Source: Phyto melanocephala (taxonomy: Eukaryota > Arthropoda > Insecta > Diptera > Rhinophoridae). From it: a stretch of DNA of 64,000 bases. The notes beneath the pieces are model-generated. The model was given only the letters and a program-made list of their open reading frames with translations. It ran no database searches and was not told where the DNA came from. This document shows, piece by piece, positions 41,150 through 50,995 of the stretch. Both the position numbers and the translations under genes were made by a program. Numbering within the stretch: position 1 is the stretch's first letter; each line of letters begins with the position of its first letter. Location of the stretch: NCBI GenBank assembly GCA_941918925.1, contig OW799235.1, positions 50,391,491 through 50,455,490 of the forward strand, written 5' to 3'.

Positions 41150-41568
41150 CCGTGAGATCGATGTTTATGAAACGCATCCGTTGACTTGAGTATTGTTATA
41201 TATGTTGATGGGCACCTTACCAGTTGACAGACACGTCGTAATCGAGTTGTTCCGTCCACCAACGCTTTATCTTTCATGTTCACCAAGATATTAAAATTTT
41301 CCAAAAAATCCGCACCGATTATCGCATGTGAAACGTCTGCGATGGTAAAAACCCATTTAAATTGTCTGCGCAAGCCTAAATCTAAAGAAAGAAATTTCTT
41401 TCCATAGGTGCTAATATCCGTGTCGTTCGCTGCCAGCAGTTTAGTTAAAGAGGGTTTCAAATTCGTATTTGATGGTGTTGGAATTACAGACACCTCTGCC
41501 CCTGTGTCAATTAAAAATCTTAAGTTTGAATTTCTATCTTTTACGTAAAGACGACGTGTTTTATTCAC
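41146..41568 (-). pseudogene. CsRn1-like aspartic protease
   Basis: Open frame of 140 codons. 'LYVKDRNSNLRFLIDTGAEV' carries the DTGA active site near residue 22-25; 'AIIGADFLENFNILVNMKDK' is the second-half motif of retropepsins. It ends where the RT frame begins in another register, so pol is frameshifted near 41146. Confidence 0.85.
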
Positions 41569-41599
41569 CTGCCCCTTCTCGTTCGTCGCCGAAAACGGA

Positions 41600-42425
41600 G
41601 GGCTTACTAGTTTTCCGAAAGTTGACGAAGAAAATTACAAGGTGATCGGCATTTTGTGGCTTTTTCTTTAAAAGTGCGGTGGAACTAGCAAATTTCCGAG
41701 GACGATGACCTGCTTGGGTACGGCGATCCTCTTTGTCGTGATCTTCGTCGTTCCTGAGCCTTGCGTGTTGTTCTTTTTTGTTGATTTCTCTCTAAACGTT
41801 CAAATCTCTTCGTAAGCTCCATGATGGCCGTTTGAATATCGGTGCCTTCATTGTTCACAGAGCTCACTTTTGGTAAACTCTGCATTTCCATCATGCTATC
41901 GGCTTTTTTTGATAGCACCTCTACATCTGCTTCAATTGTAGCTAAAATTTGTTGAATTTGATACGGTAGCTGACGTAGCCACAATGATTTTAAGATTTCG
42001 CCGTTTAATATATTTCCCGACAGGTCCTTGATCTCGTGAAGTAACGCAGATGGTTTTCTTCCTTATGTTGACATGTCATCAAAAAGTCGCTTGATGCGGC
42101 TCTCCTCCGATTCACTAAATTCTGCGATTAGTCTGGATTTAAGTGTTTCGTATTTTGCATGCTCTGGTGGTGACATAATAATGTCCGATGCGCACTTCAA
42201 TATTGACGAGTTTATTTCTGACACGATGGTGTAATATTTAGTGTCATCGGTTGATATTCCAGCTCGTTTAAATTGAGCTTCGACCTGCATAAACCAGAGC
42301 TTTGGGTCCGGCTTCCAAAACGGTGGTGGTTTTGTGGCCACCCGAGACACTTGTGCTGCTGTTTCTGTCTGTGAACTTGCGCCTTGCGCTGTTGTTATTT
42401 CGTTGTTATTTTCGGTAGTATTCAT
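41600..42425 (-). pseudogene. CsRn1-like Gag
   Basis: Starts ATG 42425. 'PPPFWKPDPKLWFMQVEAQF' and 'KYYTIVSEINSSIL', then 'YETLKSRLIAEFSESEESRI' are the typical capsid region. TAA at 42063-42065 interrupts; the same frame continues through 'LRQLPYQIQQILATIEADVE' to another stop at 41685, just before a degenerate Cys/His segment ('HRTFKEKATKC') that is the usual end of this Gag. Dead. Confidence 0.85.
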
Positions 42426-42433
42426 TTTCGTTG

Positions 42434-42447
42434 TCGGTGGTCACCAC
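42434..42447 (-). promoter_or_regulatory. CsRn1-like primer-binding site (tRNA-Trp-like)
   Basis: Minus-strand TGGTGACCACCGAC, close to TGGTGACCCCGAC, which is complementary to the tRNA-Trp 3' end. It lies just upstream of the gag start at 42425. Confidence 0.6.
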
Positions 42448-42453
42448 TTTAGT

Positions 42454-42652
42454 GTATTAATAAAACACAACTAAACATATAAATGTTGAATACGTATTTT
42501 ATTTTTATTAATATTTATTTTCTGATGTACACGCGACGCTTGCTTTTTTCAACTACCCTCGCAACAAACCTTAAACGTTTATTTCAAACTACTGTCAAAA
42601 TAATTAAAACCAAAATGCTGCCACATTGTTGCAGTGCGATAGAATCCCTACA
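42454..42652 (-). repeat. Probable 5' LTR of the CsRn1-like element
   Basis: On the minus strand it would start TGTAGGGATTCTATCGC (42652) and end ..TTAATACA (42454), with the primer site six bases further in. No second LTR exists to confirm the limits, so the borders are inferred from TGT..ACA ends and the primer site. Confidence 0.5.
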
Positions 42653-42678
42653 ACCTCATACCGTACGAAAAAACATTT

Positions 42679-43205
42679 ATGAAAAACAACCCAGACTGGC
42701 TAAATGGAGTTACAACTTTTGAAAACATCGAAGAATCACATACATCCTCTGACAGCAAACGAAGAAGACCAGCAAAAACTATAAACGAGTGTTCTGAGTA
42801 CACAAGAAAACGTCAACTTGAAAATTCCACAAAAGATATATCTAAATCGCATCTTTCAGAAGCATTATGTTTTAAGTTTGTAAAAGATAAAGATAAATCA
42901 AGGTCCGACATTACAAAAGCTGTGGTACTTGCAAGCCCAGATCGACTGTAGAGAATCAAAGGGAGTATTCTTCCTGGATACAAAAAGATTACATCTGTCA
43001 AAAAAGAAGTAGTGCCACCTAATGTAAAGGTTACTGAAGTATCGGTAGAGGTAAAACTGCAAGACTTAATGGATCATACAGCCAAACGCCTTATTCAAAG
43101 TTTGCCTGAAGAGGAAGCAGTATCAGTTCCAGATAGGCTTACATTGATAAATAAGTGGGAATGTGATAGATCATCTGGTCCGCGTAACAGCCCGAATTAC
43201 TGGGG
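42679..43205 (+). pseudogene. RAG1/Transib-like transposase relic, first part
   Basis: 42679-42951 and 43012-43215 are two pieces with a TAG between them (42948-42950). The second has 'LQDLMDHTAKRLIQSL' and 'LINKWECDRSSG'. I read the Asp in 'CDRSSG' as the counterpart of the first catalytic Asp of RAG1 ('CDGMGD') and of a Transib-like arthropod family with 'FDGSSGHS'. The N-terminal part ('TKDISKSHLSEALCFKF') has no domain I can name. The sequence loses resemblance after 43200 and a MITE follows. The second catalytic Asp region is absent. Confidence 0.5.
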
Positions 43206-43244
43206 TCGACCATAATATTATAAAAAGGTTGGCAGTTATCCTAA

Positions 43245-43649
43245 GGGCCATTATTATAACTTGCCGATAACTAAAGTTAGGATGTTATCGGACAGATAAC
43301 TAGTTTTTCGTTATTACAACTTCACTTTAACCTAAAAGTGTCCGATAAGTTAAAGGGAAGATCACTTTACCTTTAACTTTTAACGTGAGGTTTATAATTA
43401 AAAGTAACCATATTTTCTACCGTATAAGGGAATTGTTTACTATTTGCTTGTCGTTGCCACTTTGATTTTAAAGAACTAATAAATTTGTTCAGCATTTGCT
43501 TTGATGCTGCCATACTTTAAACTAAATACAATTTATTTTACAGGCAGGTTGTAATAACGAAAAATACTTAATGGTCAGTTTATTGCTCACGTTAACAATA
43601 GTTACCTTTTGTTAACGTGAACTCTGTCGGCAAGTTGTAATAATGGCCC
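43245..43649. mobile_element. PIF/Harbinger-type MITE
   Basis: 405 bp with 23-bp TIRs (22/23 identical) starting GGGCCATTATTATAACTTGC and ending with its reverse complement, flanked by TAA at 43242-43244 and 43650-43652. TAA duplication with a GGG start fits PIF/Harbinger. Further inward there is another inverted pair ('ttttcgttattacaact' near 43312 and 'ggttgtaataacgaaaa' near 43546) and a small hairpin 'cacgttaac..gttaacgtg' (about 43588-43619). Non-coding. Confidence 0.9.
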
Positions 43650-43669
43650 TAAATGTTATAAACTTTAGA

Positions 43670-44081
43670 TAAATGGTAAATGGCCCAAAGTTTGATGATT
43701 ATGCATCAAAAACTGCGCAACTTTTAGCTCAAATGTACCCTGAGAAGAAACTTACTCCTACGGTTCATAAGATTTTGGCTCATGGTAAAAGTTTAATTGA
43801 ATATCAATGCTTACCGATTGGAGGGTTGTCAGAAGAAGCCCAGGAATGCAAAAACAAAGACTACAAACAAATTTAGATACACGAATACTTGCAAAATTTC
43901 ACGGGTTAGACAGAATGCGGACCTTTTCAATATGTTGGCTGCCTCTTCAGACCCACTAATTTCATCACGAATACATAAGATCAGATCTCGAAAGGATTTG
44001 GAAGAATATAATTATAGCCCCGATATGTTAAATCTATTAGATAACGCTCCCAATGTTGATGACTATTTCAAAGAGAACTAA
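43670..44081 (+). pseudogene. RAG1/Transib-like transposase relic, catalytic C-terminal part
   Basis: 43673-43876 reads 'TPTVHKILAHGKSLIEYQCL', 'LPIGGLSEEAQECKNKDYK', then shifts frame and continues at about 43875 with 'SRVRQNADLFNMLAASSDPL' and 'MLNLLDNAPNVDDYF'. Aligned by eye with RAG1 ('HKTLAHVPEII', '[20 protein letters not shown]') the Glu of 'SEEAQE' falls on the third catalytic residue. The same signature occurs at 61530-61800. Known relation: RAG1 derives from Transib transposons. The exact family here is inference. Confidence 0.55.
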
Positions 44082-44332
44082 CTAATAAAAACCAATTATT
44101 CTAGCTAAATAAACTATATACTAAATAACATATCTATAGCATAAATACATTAATATTAAAAATAATTTCAAAATGTGTTTCTGTAATAGAAATAAAAAAA
44201 TTTAATATTGGTTTAACATATTATATTAGATTGCTTTTTTCTAAACTTTCGGATTTGAACAATGTGCATTTCAAAGCGCACTGGGTTAAACTAGTTACTT
44301 AATTATATTTATTTGGTTGTTGGGTTTAAGCT

Positions 44333-44379
44333 GGTTTATATGCATTTCACTGGTGCTTATGCCAGATCATCAGTAAACC
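44333..44379 (-). ncRNA. Type I hammerhead ribozyme, copy 1
   Basis: Minus strand, 5' to 3': GGTTTA (stem I), CTGATGA core, T, CTGG..CCAG stem II with an 8-nt loop, T, GAAA core, minimal stem III AT-GC-AT, cleavage site A, then TAAACC closing stem I with perfect complementarity. All invariant core bases are present. The two-base stem III with palindromic ATGCAT is the form that self-cleaves as a dimer in Penelope and retrozyme hammerheads. Predicted cleavage is between plus positions 44338 and 44339. Confidence 0.8.
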
Positions 44380-44691
44380 TTTACCCAAATTCTTGAAAAA
44401 GTTTAAAATTTTTATAAGTTATATTTTTAAATTCTCATTAACAAAATGAGAATTCAAAAATAAAACAAAAACCATAAAAAACTTTTTCAAAAACCCAACC
44501 AACAATTTTTTTTAATTTTGAATTTATTTTATTTTTCTAATCCCTTTAACATTTGGCTAACCGTTGGTTAACACGAAATGTTTATAAGGGCAAACGAAAA
44601 ATAAAATCTTCTATAAGTTAATTTACTAAATTTTTTGGGATATTCTCCCATAATTTTTCAATTATATTTATTTGGTTGTTGGGTTTAAGCT

Positions 44692-44738
44692 GGATTATAT
44701 GCATTTCACTGGTGCTTATGCCAGATCATCAGTAAACC
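44692..44738 (-). ncRNA. Type I hammerhead ribozyme, copy 2 (stem I mismatch)
   Basis: Same as copy 1 except that the closing strand of stem I is TAATCC instead of TAAACC, one mismatch against GGTTTA. The core and stem II are identical. Exactly 359 bp from copy 1. Confidence 0.75.
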
Positions 44739-44998
44739 TTTACCCAAATTCTTGAAAAAGTTTAAAATTTTTATAAGTTATATTTTTAAATTCTCATTAA
44801 CAAAATGAGAATTCAAAAATAAAACAAAAACCATAAAAAACTTTTTCAAAAACCCAACCAACAATTTTTTTTAATTTTGAATTTATTTTATTTTTCTAAT
44901 CCCTTTAACATTTGGCTAACCGTTGGTTAACACGAAATGTTTTTATAAGGGCAAACGAAAAATAAAATCTATAAGTTAATTTACTAAATTTGGGTAAA

Positions 44999-45045
44999 GG
45001 TTTACTGATGATCTGGCATAAGCACCAGTGAAATGCATATAAACC
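44999..45045 (+). ncRNA. Type I hammerhead ribozyme, inverted copy 3
   Basis: Plus strand, identical to the 47 nt of copy 1: GGTTTACTGATGATCTGGCA at the start and TGCATATAAACC at the end, with GAAA between. It lies in the inverted unit, so opposite-strand transcripts of this locus would carry a full hammerhead too. Confidence 0.8.
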
Positions 45046-45300
45046 AGCTTAAACCCAACAACCAAATAAATATAATTGAAAAATTATGGGAGAATATCCC
45101 AAAAAATTTAGTAAATTAACTTATAGAAGATTTTATTTTTCGTTTGCCCTTATAAACATTTCGTGTTAACCAACGGTTAGCCAAATGTTAAAGGGATTAG
45201 AAAAATAAAATAAATTCAAAATTAAAAAAAATTGTTGGTTGGGTTTTTGAAAAAGTTTTTTATGGTTTTTGTTTTATTTTTGAATTCTCATTTTGTTAAT

Positions 45301-47842
45301 GAGGAATTCTTCGGAGGCAACTCGGCTACGAAAGATTCTATCATCGAATCCAACAATACCATCATACATACAGAGGGCGGATGGTTCGTGGACCACCAGC
45401 AGCAAAGAAACGCTGGAGGTTCTCATGGAGACACATTTCCCAGGCTGTCTAGAGCAGGACTCTCCTCCTGCTGTTGACCACACGGATGCATATGACATAT
45501 CGAATCTACCGATCACTGAGCATCGCATAAGATGGGCAGTTGGAAGTTTCCATCCCTTCAAGTCTCCAGGTCCTGATGGCGTAATTCCAGCGGATCTACA
45601 GGAGAACATCGATATTTTAATGCCATGGCTTCTGGTGATATTCAAGGCATGCTTGCATTTATCCCATGTCCCATCAAGGTGGACATCCTATAAGATTATT
45701 TTCATACCCAAGGGAAGTAAGGCCTCGCATACAAGGGCCGGCGACTTCAGGCCAATAAGTCTCTCCTTCCTGCTTAAGACTCTGGAGAGGATTATTGATG
45801 TTTATATCAGATCGTCTCTAGGACCAGAGGCTCTGTCGGGGGCACAGCATGCCTATACGAAGGGCAAATCTACGGAAACGGCGCTACACGCGCTGGTTGG
45901 CCATATTGAAAAATCTCTGAACTACAGGGACTACACCTTGGTCGCCTTCCTTGATATTGAGGGCGCCTTCAACAATGTCAAACCGGATTCGGTTCTGAAC
46001 TCCTTGAGACAACTGGACATAGATCCTGCGGTCACCGGTTTTGTGGGAAAACTACTGAAATATAGGCGCATAGAATCAACTTTGGGCGCCTCTAGCATCT
46101 CCAAGGTGGCTGTAAATGGCACACCGCAAGGTGGCGTACTTTCTCCACTGCTATGGAACATCAACATTAATATCCTGCTTAGGGCCATGGAGAATACATC
46201 CTGCATGACTGTTGCTTATGCAGATGATGTGGCTGTAGCAGCTACGGGCAAAGATCCTGGACTGCTCTCGGAGCTCTTGGAATCTGCGCTAACGTTAATA
46301 CTTAGATAGTGCCAGGGATGTGGGCTGGGAGTCAATCCTACCACAACGGAACTGGTACTGTTCACAAGGAGGTACAAAATACCGACCTTTGCTACGCCTA
46401 GGATAGACGGGGTGGCACTAGCGCTATCCGATAATGCCAAATATTTGGGTCTCGTATTGGACAGCAAACTAAACTGGAACCTGAACACAAAGTCCAGGAC
46501 CACTAAGGTGGCAACTGTATTATACTGCTGCAAGAGGACAATTGGCCTTAATTGGGTTATTAACCCTAAGAGCTTATACTGGCTATACGATTCTGTTGTC
46601 AGACCAATTCTTTATTACGGAGCGGCAGTCTGGTGGGCGGCGCTGGAGAAGAGAATCCACCAGGACAGTTTCGGACGTATTATAAGAATGGCTGCGATTA
46701 TGATAACAGGTGCTCTTAGGACCACACTATCTAAGGCACTGTTCACTATTTTAAACTGGTTACCACCAGACATCATGGCTAGGCAGATGGCTGCGGACAA
46801 CGCACTGAGGCTGAATGCCACAAGGGCATGGAAGTATGTGAATTATGGACATGCAAGAATTTTGGGTATGATCAATATTGCTTCTCCTATTGATTACAAG
46901 GTACCTGAACCAGCATTCGATCCGGGTTTCGTGACGAATATACCGGATAGATCTGAATACGACAACGGCCTCCGACCTCCGGAGAATGCCATCCAGATAT
47001 TTACTGACGGATCGAAATCACATGCTGGAGCTGGATGTGGTATCTTTTCGATCCAGTTGGGTTTGGAATTGTCCCTTAGGCTACCGGATTACTGTAGCGC
47101 GATATAGGCCGAACTAATGGCTATTAGGACAGCCGCGGAACAGATTCAGTATAATGAAATATCTGGCATGGATATTTATATTTTTACTGACAGCAAGGCG
47201 GCTATTAGGTCCCTTGAGAGTGTGTACAGCACATCGAAAATTGCCCAGGAATGCCGGGTGTCTCTTGAGGAGATAGCGAGACATTCGACGGTTACCCTTG
47301 TGTGGGTTCCAGGACATGGGGATATTGATGGTAATAATAAAGCTGATGCACTTGCAAAAGCCGGTACCACCTTAGATTCGGTTGAATCCAGTTATGCTTT
47401 GGGTATTCCCTTATCGAAGGGTAAGCAGCTAATCTCGCATCAATTCTATTTGGATGCCAAGGAAAGATGGGTGAAAGAACCCACTTGTTTAGAAAGCAGA
47501 AAGATCTGGCCTGACATGGATGTGCATAGGACCCAATATGCAGTGAATATGCCCCGAATCCACCTTAAGAACCTCATAGCGGTCATTACCGGACACTGGC
47601 CTATAGGTACACATGCGAAAAGGCTGAATATCCCTTACAACAGAAGTTGCGATAACGAGGAAGAGGAGGAGACGACTGAACATCTTCTCTGCAATTGTCC
47701 TGCATTCAGGGACCTGAGACGCCAGATTCTGGGTCAACGAATACTTGTAAGTAAAACTTGTCTTTCCGCAGTTGAATTGGGAAAGATCCATACCTTCGTA
47801 AACAGGACAGGATGGCTGAGGAACGACGGCCAGAGGACATAG
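45301..47842 (+). pseudogene. LINE 4 ORF2: RT, RNase H, zinc-binding tail (two stops)
   Basis: A single frame of about 850 codons with only TAG at 46307-46309 and TAG at 47105-47107. RT: 'NPTIPSYIQRADGSW', 'FKSPGPDGVIPADLQ', 'RPISLSFLLKTLERI', 'AQHAYTKGKSTETAL', 'FLDIEGAFNNV', 'GTPQGGVLSPLLWNI', the catalytic 'AYADDVAVAA', 'KYLGLVLDSKLNWN'. RNase H: 'FTDGSKSHAGAGCG', 'FTDSKAAIRSL', 'WVPGHGDIDGNNKADALAKA'. C-terminal 'EETTEHLLCNCPAF'. Both stops are explained by single transitions at Trp or Gln codons. The frame is open left of 45301 only by chance into the repeat. Confidence 0.9.
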
Positions 47843-47935
47843 ACAAACGGGCGATGGTGCCTACGGTATCACAACGGGACCCTCGGAGGACCCAAGTGAG
47901 CTATGCCTTTGGGCGGCTGCCGGATCTAACCTAAC
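45301..47935 (+). mobile_element. RNase H LINE, 5'-truncated (LINE 4)
   Basis: About 2.6 kb with RT and RNase H in one frame and a short 3' UTR ending 'aacctaacctaag'. A different subfamily from LINEs 1-3: the protein is only moderately similar and the tail differs. It begins directly at the end of the inverted hammerhead repeat, and no target duplication could be matched. Confidence 0.9.
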
Positions 47936-48979
47936 CTAAGATAACTGATGCACCGTATCCAAACCCACAATCCGAAAACTTACAAGCTCCTTAAAACAAC
48001 TCAAAATTGACGGGGGGTGAAATCATCACATGGCCTTCCGAGCCGGACACGTCAGTCAAAGGTACCATCTGTTCATCAATAGAGTATCTTGTAATTTCAA
48101 CAGAAGTTTCTAACTACTTCAGTCACAGGATGCACTCTCCACAACTTATTCGCCTGAATTGCATCGCTTGTATCAACAGAGTGAATTGTGTTTCGTAACT
48201 TCATAAACTTGTTTCTCAACATCAAAACTGCAATAGGATCAAAACGAAAGTTTTCGTCCTTATACATGGTAATTTTAGATTATACGTATGTATACACAAC
48301 CACTTTTTTGTAATGACTTTAGGAGAAATGTATTCAAAAGGAGCTCAAATTTTAACAAAATTCTGGCATCCTTGCATTATGGGCATAGCGTAAGTTGCCC
48401 CATTTCTTCTCTTTTATTATTTTGATTTTTAGTGTGTTGCGATGCAAAAGATTTAACTAATGTGCTACATAATTCTATCAAATAATGCCTGTTTCAGAAA
48501 ATGGAACTGTTAAAGTGGCAAAAGTAAAATAATTCGAAGCATATTCAAAAATTTCATCAAAAGAAGACTTCATTTAGTTTCCAACATGTGTATGAATATG
48601 GCTGTAAATATATTATAAATAATCTTATTTTGGCTCAAATTTATTTACTCTATTATTTAATTTCCTAAAATATTTTCTTAATTAAATTGTAATTATTTTA
48701 AGAATATTTTTTAAAAATAATTCCGATGTTAGCCGAGTGGGATGCATTTTCGAAACCAGCTACGATTTCATCCTCAGAACTCTTTATCGGTATACTCATA
48801 TGTAATTTGAAGTAACTATTTATGTTACGATTCAATGAAATTAGAATTAGGAAACATAGTATTCATTTTCAAATTTGTCTTTTATTTTCCTATTAATGAC
48901 ATTTTTTTACATGTTCTTATTCTTTTATATTCGTAATACATTTTTGGTTCTGTATTTAATTTAATTTTGTTTTTTTAAG
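47936..48979 (+). other. Presumed Tom20 intron sequence
   Basis: No element termini or coding similarity seen. It ends in a T-rich tract and AG at 48978-48979, the splice acceptor for the Tom20 exon. A tRNA-like A box at about 48730 is considered and rejected elsewhere. The upstream Tom20 exons were not found anywhere to the left, so the intron probably extends through the LINE and earlier elements, possibly out of the window. Confidence 0.5.
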
Positions 48980-49280
48980 GTATTTTCTACAAGAGATACA
49001 AATGGGAGAAACATTAATTGCGAAAGGGGACTTTGAGAGTGGTGTAGAACATTTAGCTAATGCACTTGTGGTATGTGGTCAACCTGCTCGTTTATTGCAA
49101 GTTTTGCAGACTACATTGCCAGCTCAAGTGTTTGCAATGCTTATTTTAAAAATGCAAGAATTCGGTAACAGATCAAGCTCCGAATCTAACGATGCCGCAA
49201 AAATAATTACTTCGAATGATATGCAATCAAGAATTTTGGAAAATTCTTCAAATGGTGTAATTATTGACGACCTCGAATAA
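48980..49280 (+). CDS. Tom20: Tom20, mitochondrial import receptor, last coding exon
   Basis: After the acceptor (T-rich, AAG ending 48979) the frame reads from 48981 'YFLQEIQMGETLIAKGDFES', then 'GVEHLANALVVCGQPARLLQ' and 'VLQTTLPAQVFAMLILKM', ending 'IDDLE' and TAA at 49278-49280: 99 residues. This matches the cytosolic receptor domain of animal TOM20, which binds presequences of proteins entering the mitochondrion; the central part is the TPR-like fold with the 'CGQP' turn. The acidic C-terminus (..DDLE) also fits. The N-terminal membrane anchor and Lys/Arg linker must be in upstream exons. No disruption, so it is likely functional; a retained tandem copy is the alternative. Confidence 0.9.
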
Positions 49281-49390
49281 ATTTTAAAATACAAGTCTTT
49301 GATGAGTCATGTTTAACAATACTTTTTGTAATTTTACGTAAAATTTCTAATGTAATGTTTGTTGGATTCTAAGTAAATAAAAAAATTAAC
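49281..49390 (+). other. Tom20 3' UTR with polyadenylation signal
   Basis: Follows the stop. 'taagtaaataaaaaaatt' at about 49368-49385 contains AATAAA at 49375-49380, a plausible poly(A) signal. 49391-49699 shows no further feature up to the hAT target duplication. Confidence 0.6.
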
Positions 49391-49944
49391 TATTTCGATT
49401 AACTATTTTTCTTTTATACTTGGTATTTTTTTTCAAAAATTGCTGTAAAGATAAGCTACGATTCCACTATGTACCTATTTTCGTCGTATTTCATGTGCCG
49501 ATAATGTGAACGCAAAATTTTTTCAAATGCGACGATCTGCGCCGAAATCGTGCTACTATGGACAATCACAATCAACTGTAATCAAGGCCTATTCAAAAGT
49601 AATAATTTTTGACATTTTCACAATAGCAATACAACCCTGCGCAAAAATCAGCACAATGACGAACGAACAAATTCCTAATTATACGATTTTTGTCGTCCAC
49701 TTGTGCGCAGAGACCTGCGCCGACTAGGCGGCTCAAAATCGGCTTAAGCCGGCTGAACTGAGGTCAATATGAATATTTTTATATGAGTTTGTTTATACCA
49801 ATTAATGGGCCTTGGTTTATACTTTTTTTAATGTTTGTGTCGATAACTTATGTGCTTCTAAAGTAAATACTTTACTGCAAAACCTTTAAATTATTTGTTA
49901 GATCCATGAATTTTTGTTCATTACATTAAATTATTTAAATTTTT

Positions 49945-50869
49945 TATACCCTTCACCTGTGGTGCATAAGGGTATATATAGCTTTGTCATTCCGTTCTTA
50001 ATTTCTACAATTTTCATTACCGACCCCATAAAGTATATTTTTTCTGAAAGCTTATGAATAGAGGAGTCGATTAAGCCCTGACCGTCTAGCCGTGTTTGGC
50101 CTCTGGACCAAAATCCGCACCAAACAGTGACTCGTTTTGGGTGTATCGGCTTTCTAATGTATGCGTGCGGATTTTCTGTGCCCCAAATGCGAGAATTTTG
50201 CTTGTTTACATACCCGCCAAGATCAAAATGAGTTTCATCTGAAAATTTGATTTTATTGGCAAAATCGGCATCTTCTGTAAGTCGATCGCAGGCCCACTTT
50301 CCCAGCGTTGTTCAATCATATACACAACCATATTCGTTCAGCGGAAGGACAATACTAATTATCTGTTAAATCAGACATAAGCTAAGTGTTACCATTCAAT
50401 ATTAGTATCATCTGAAAGGACTTAACTAGCGCAATATAGGCACTACAAAAAAATTAAAATTCATGTTGGCCGCCACTACAAAATGGCGGACAATAAATTT
50501 ATATATGGGTCAAATCTGGTATTTTAAAATTTAACTTCTTGAACCCCCTCAGTATTGGTATCAAATGAAAGGGCTTGACCAGTAGAATACAGTAAATTAT
50601 TAAAACATTTTAAATCCAAGATGGCGTCTAAAACAAAATGGCGGATCAAACTTTTTTAATCCCATCAATATTGGTATCAAATTAAAGGCCTTGAGTAGTA
50701 GAATACAGTTAACTACGTAAAAATTTAAAATCAAGGATGGCGTCGGAAATAAGAAAAAATTTCATAATACATGAAATATAGGTTAAGCTACGATGTGCGA
50801 TTATATCTATGTACATGATGGTGAAGGATATCAGATTCGGCACGGCCGAATATAGCACTATACTTGTTT
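49945..50869 (+). mobile_element. DINE-1-like Helentron (copy c)
   Basis: Starts TATACCCTTCACCTGTGGTG.. and ends GATTCGGCACGGCCGAATATAGCAC..ACTTGTTTT. The 5' 150 bp matches copies a and b. After 'gaccgtctagccg' it is replaced by a mariner fragment. The rest differs from other copies and carries about three degenerate ~110-bp units with 'atggcg', 'attggtatcaaa' and 'agtagaatacagt'. Confidence 0.8.
50096..50310 (-). pseudogene. Mariner transposase fragment (DD41D-type relative)
   Basis: The minus frame reads 'FANKIKFSDETHFDLGGYVN' with the first catalytic Asp in 'FSDETHF', then 'NSRIWGTENPHAYI' and 'HPKRVTVWCGFWSRG'. This aligns with the transposase at 23510-24200 but supplies the part deleted there. 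Only ~70 codons survive, without TIRs. Confidence 0.8.
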
Positions 50870-50995
50870 TAGTATTAAACAGTTTTTCGTATTTCAATAT
50901 ATCATTTTCACATTCACTTAACTCTAAAATTTCCTGATCAGATTCCGCAACTGAATCACGAGAATTATTTAAAATTTCAAAAAATTTTGTTCTCT

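Larger units (their letters stand above)
39864..42652 (-). mobile_element. CsRn1-like Ty3/gypsy element, 3'-truncated
   Basis: Minus strand: a ~199-bp LTR (42454-42652), a tRNA-Trp-like primer site, then gag, protease, RT and RNase H, stopping at 39864 where the Penelope element begins. Integrase and the 3' LTR are missing. Several stops and frameshifts, so older than gypsy 1. RT phrases such as 'YPVRHIQDF' and 'FGLRNAAQTFQRFMD' are characteristic of the CsRn1 clade, as is tRNA-Trp priming, from memory. Confidence 0.85.
44301..45300. repeat. Hammerhead-bearing 359-bp repeat: tandem dimer plus inverted copy
   Basis: Copy 1 at 44301-44659 and copy 2 at 44660-44989 (cut short) are direct repeats with a period of exactly 359 bp. 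From 44990 to 45300 an inverted copy is the reverse complement of about 44437-44747, covering the copy 1/copy 2 joint. Each copy carries the 47-nt hammerhead described separately. A tandem of hammerhead units a few hundred bases long, with no protein, is the architecture of animal retrozymes, which spread via circular RNA. The inverted copy ends exactly where LINE 4 begins. Confidence 0.85.

Noticed and set aside
45232..45477. Open frame running from the hammerhead repeat into LINE 4
   Set aside because: It is a different frame from the LINE RT and its first half is repeat DNA; a chance overlap.
48720..48780. tRNA-like A box (TAGCCGAGTGG) near Tom20
   Set aside because: The A box is exact but the B box is poor and too close, and no acceptor-stem pairing was found; not called as a tRNA or SINE.
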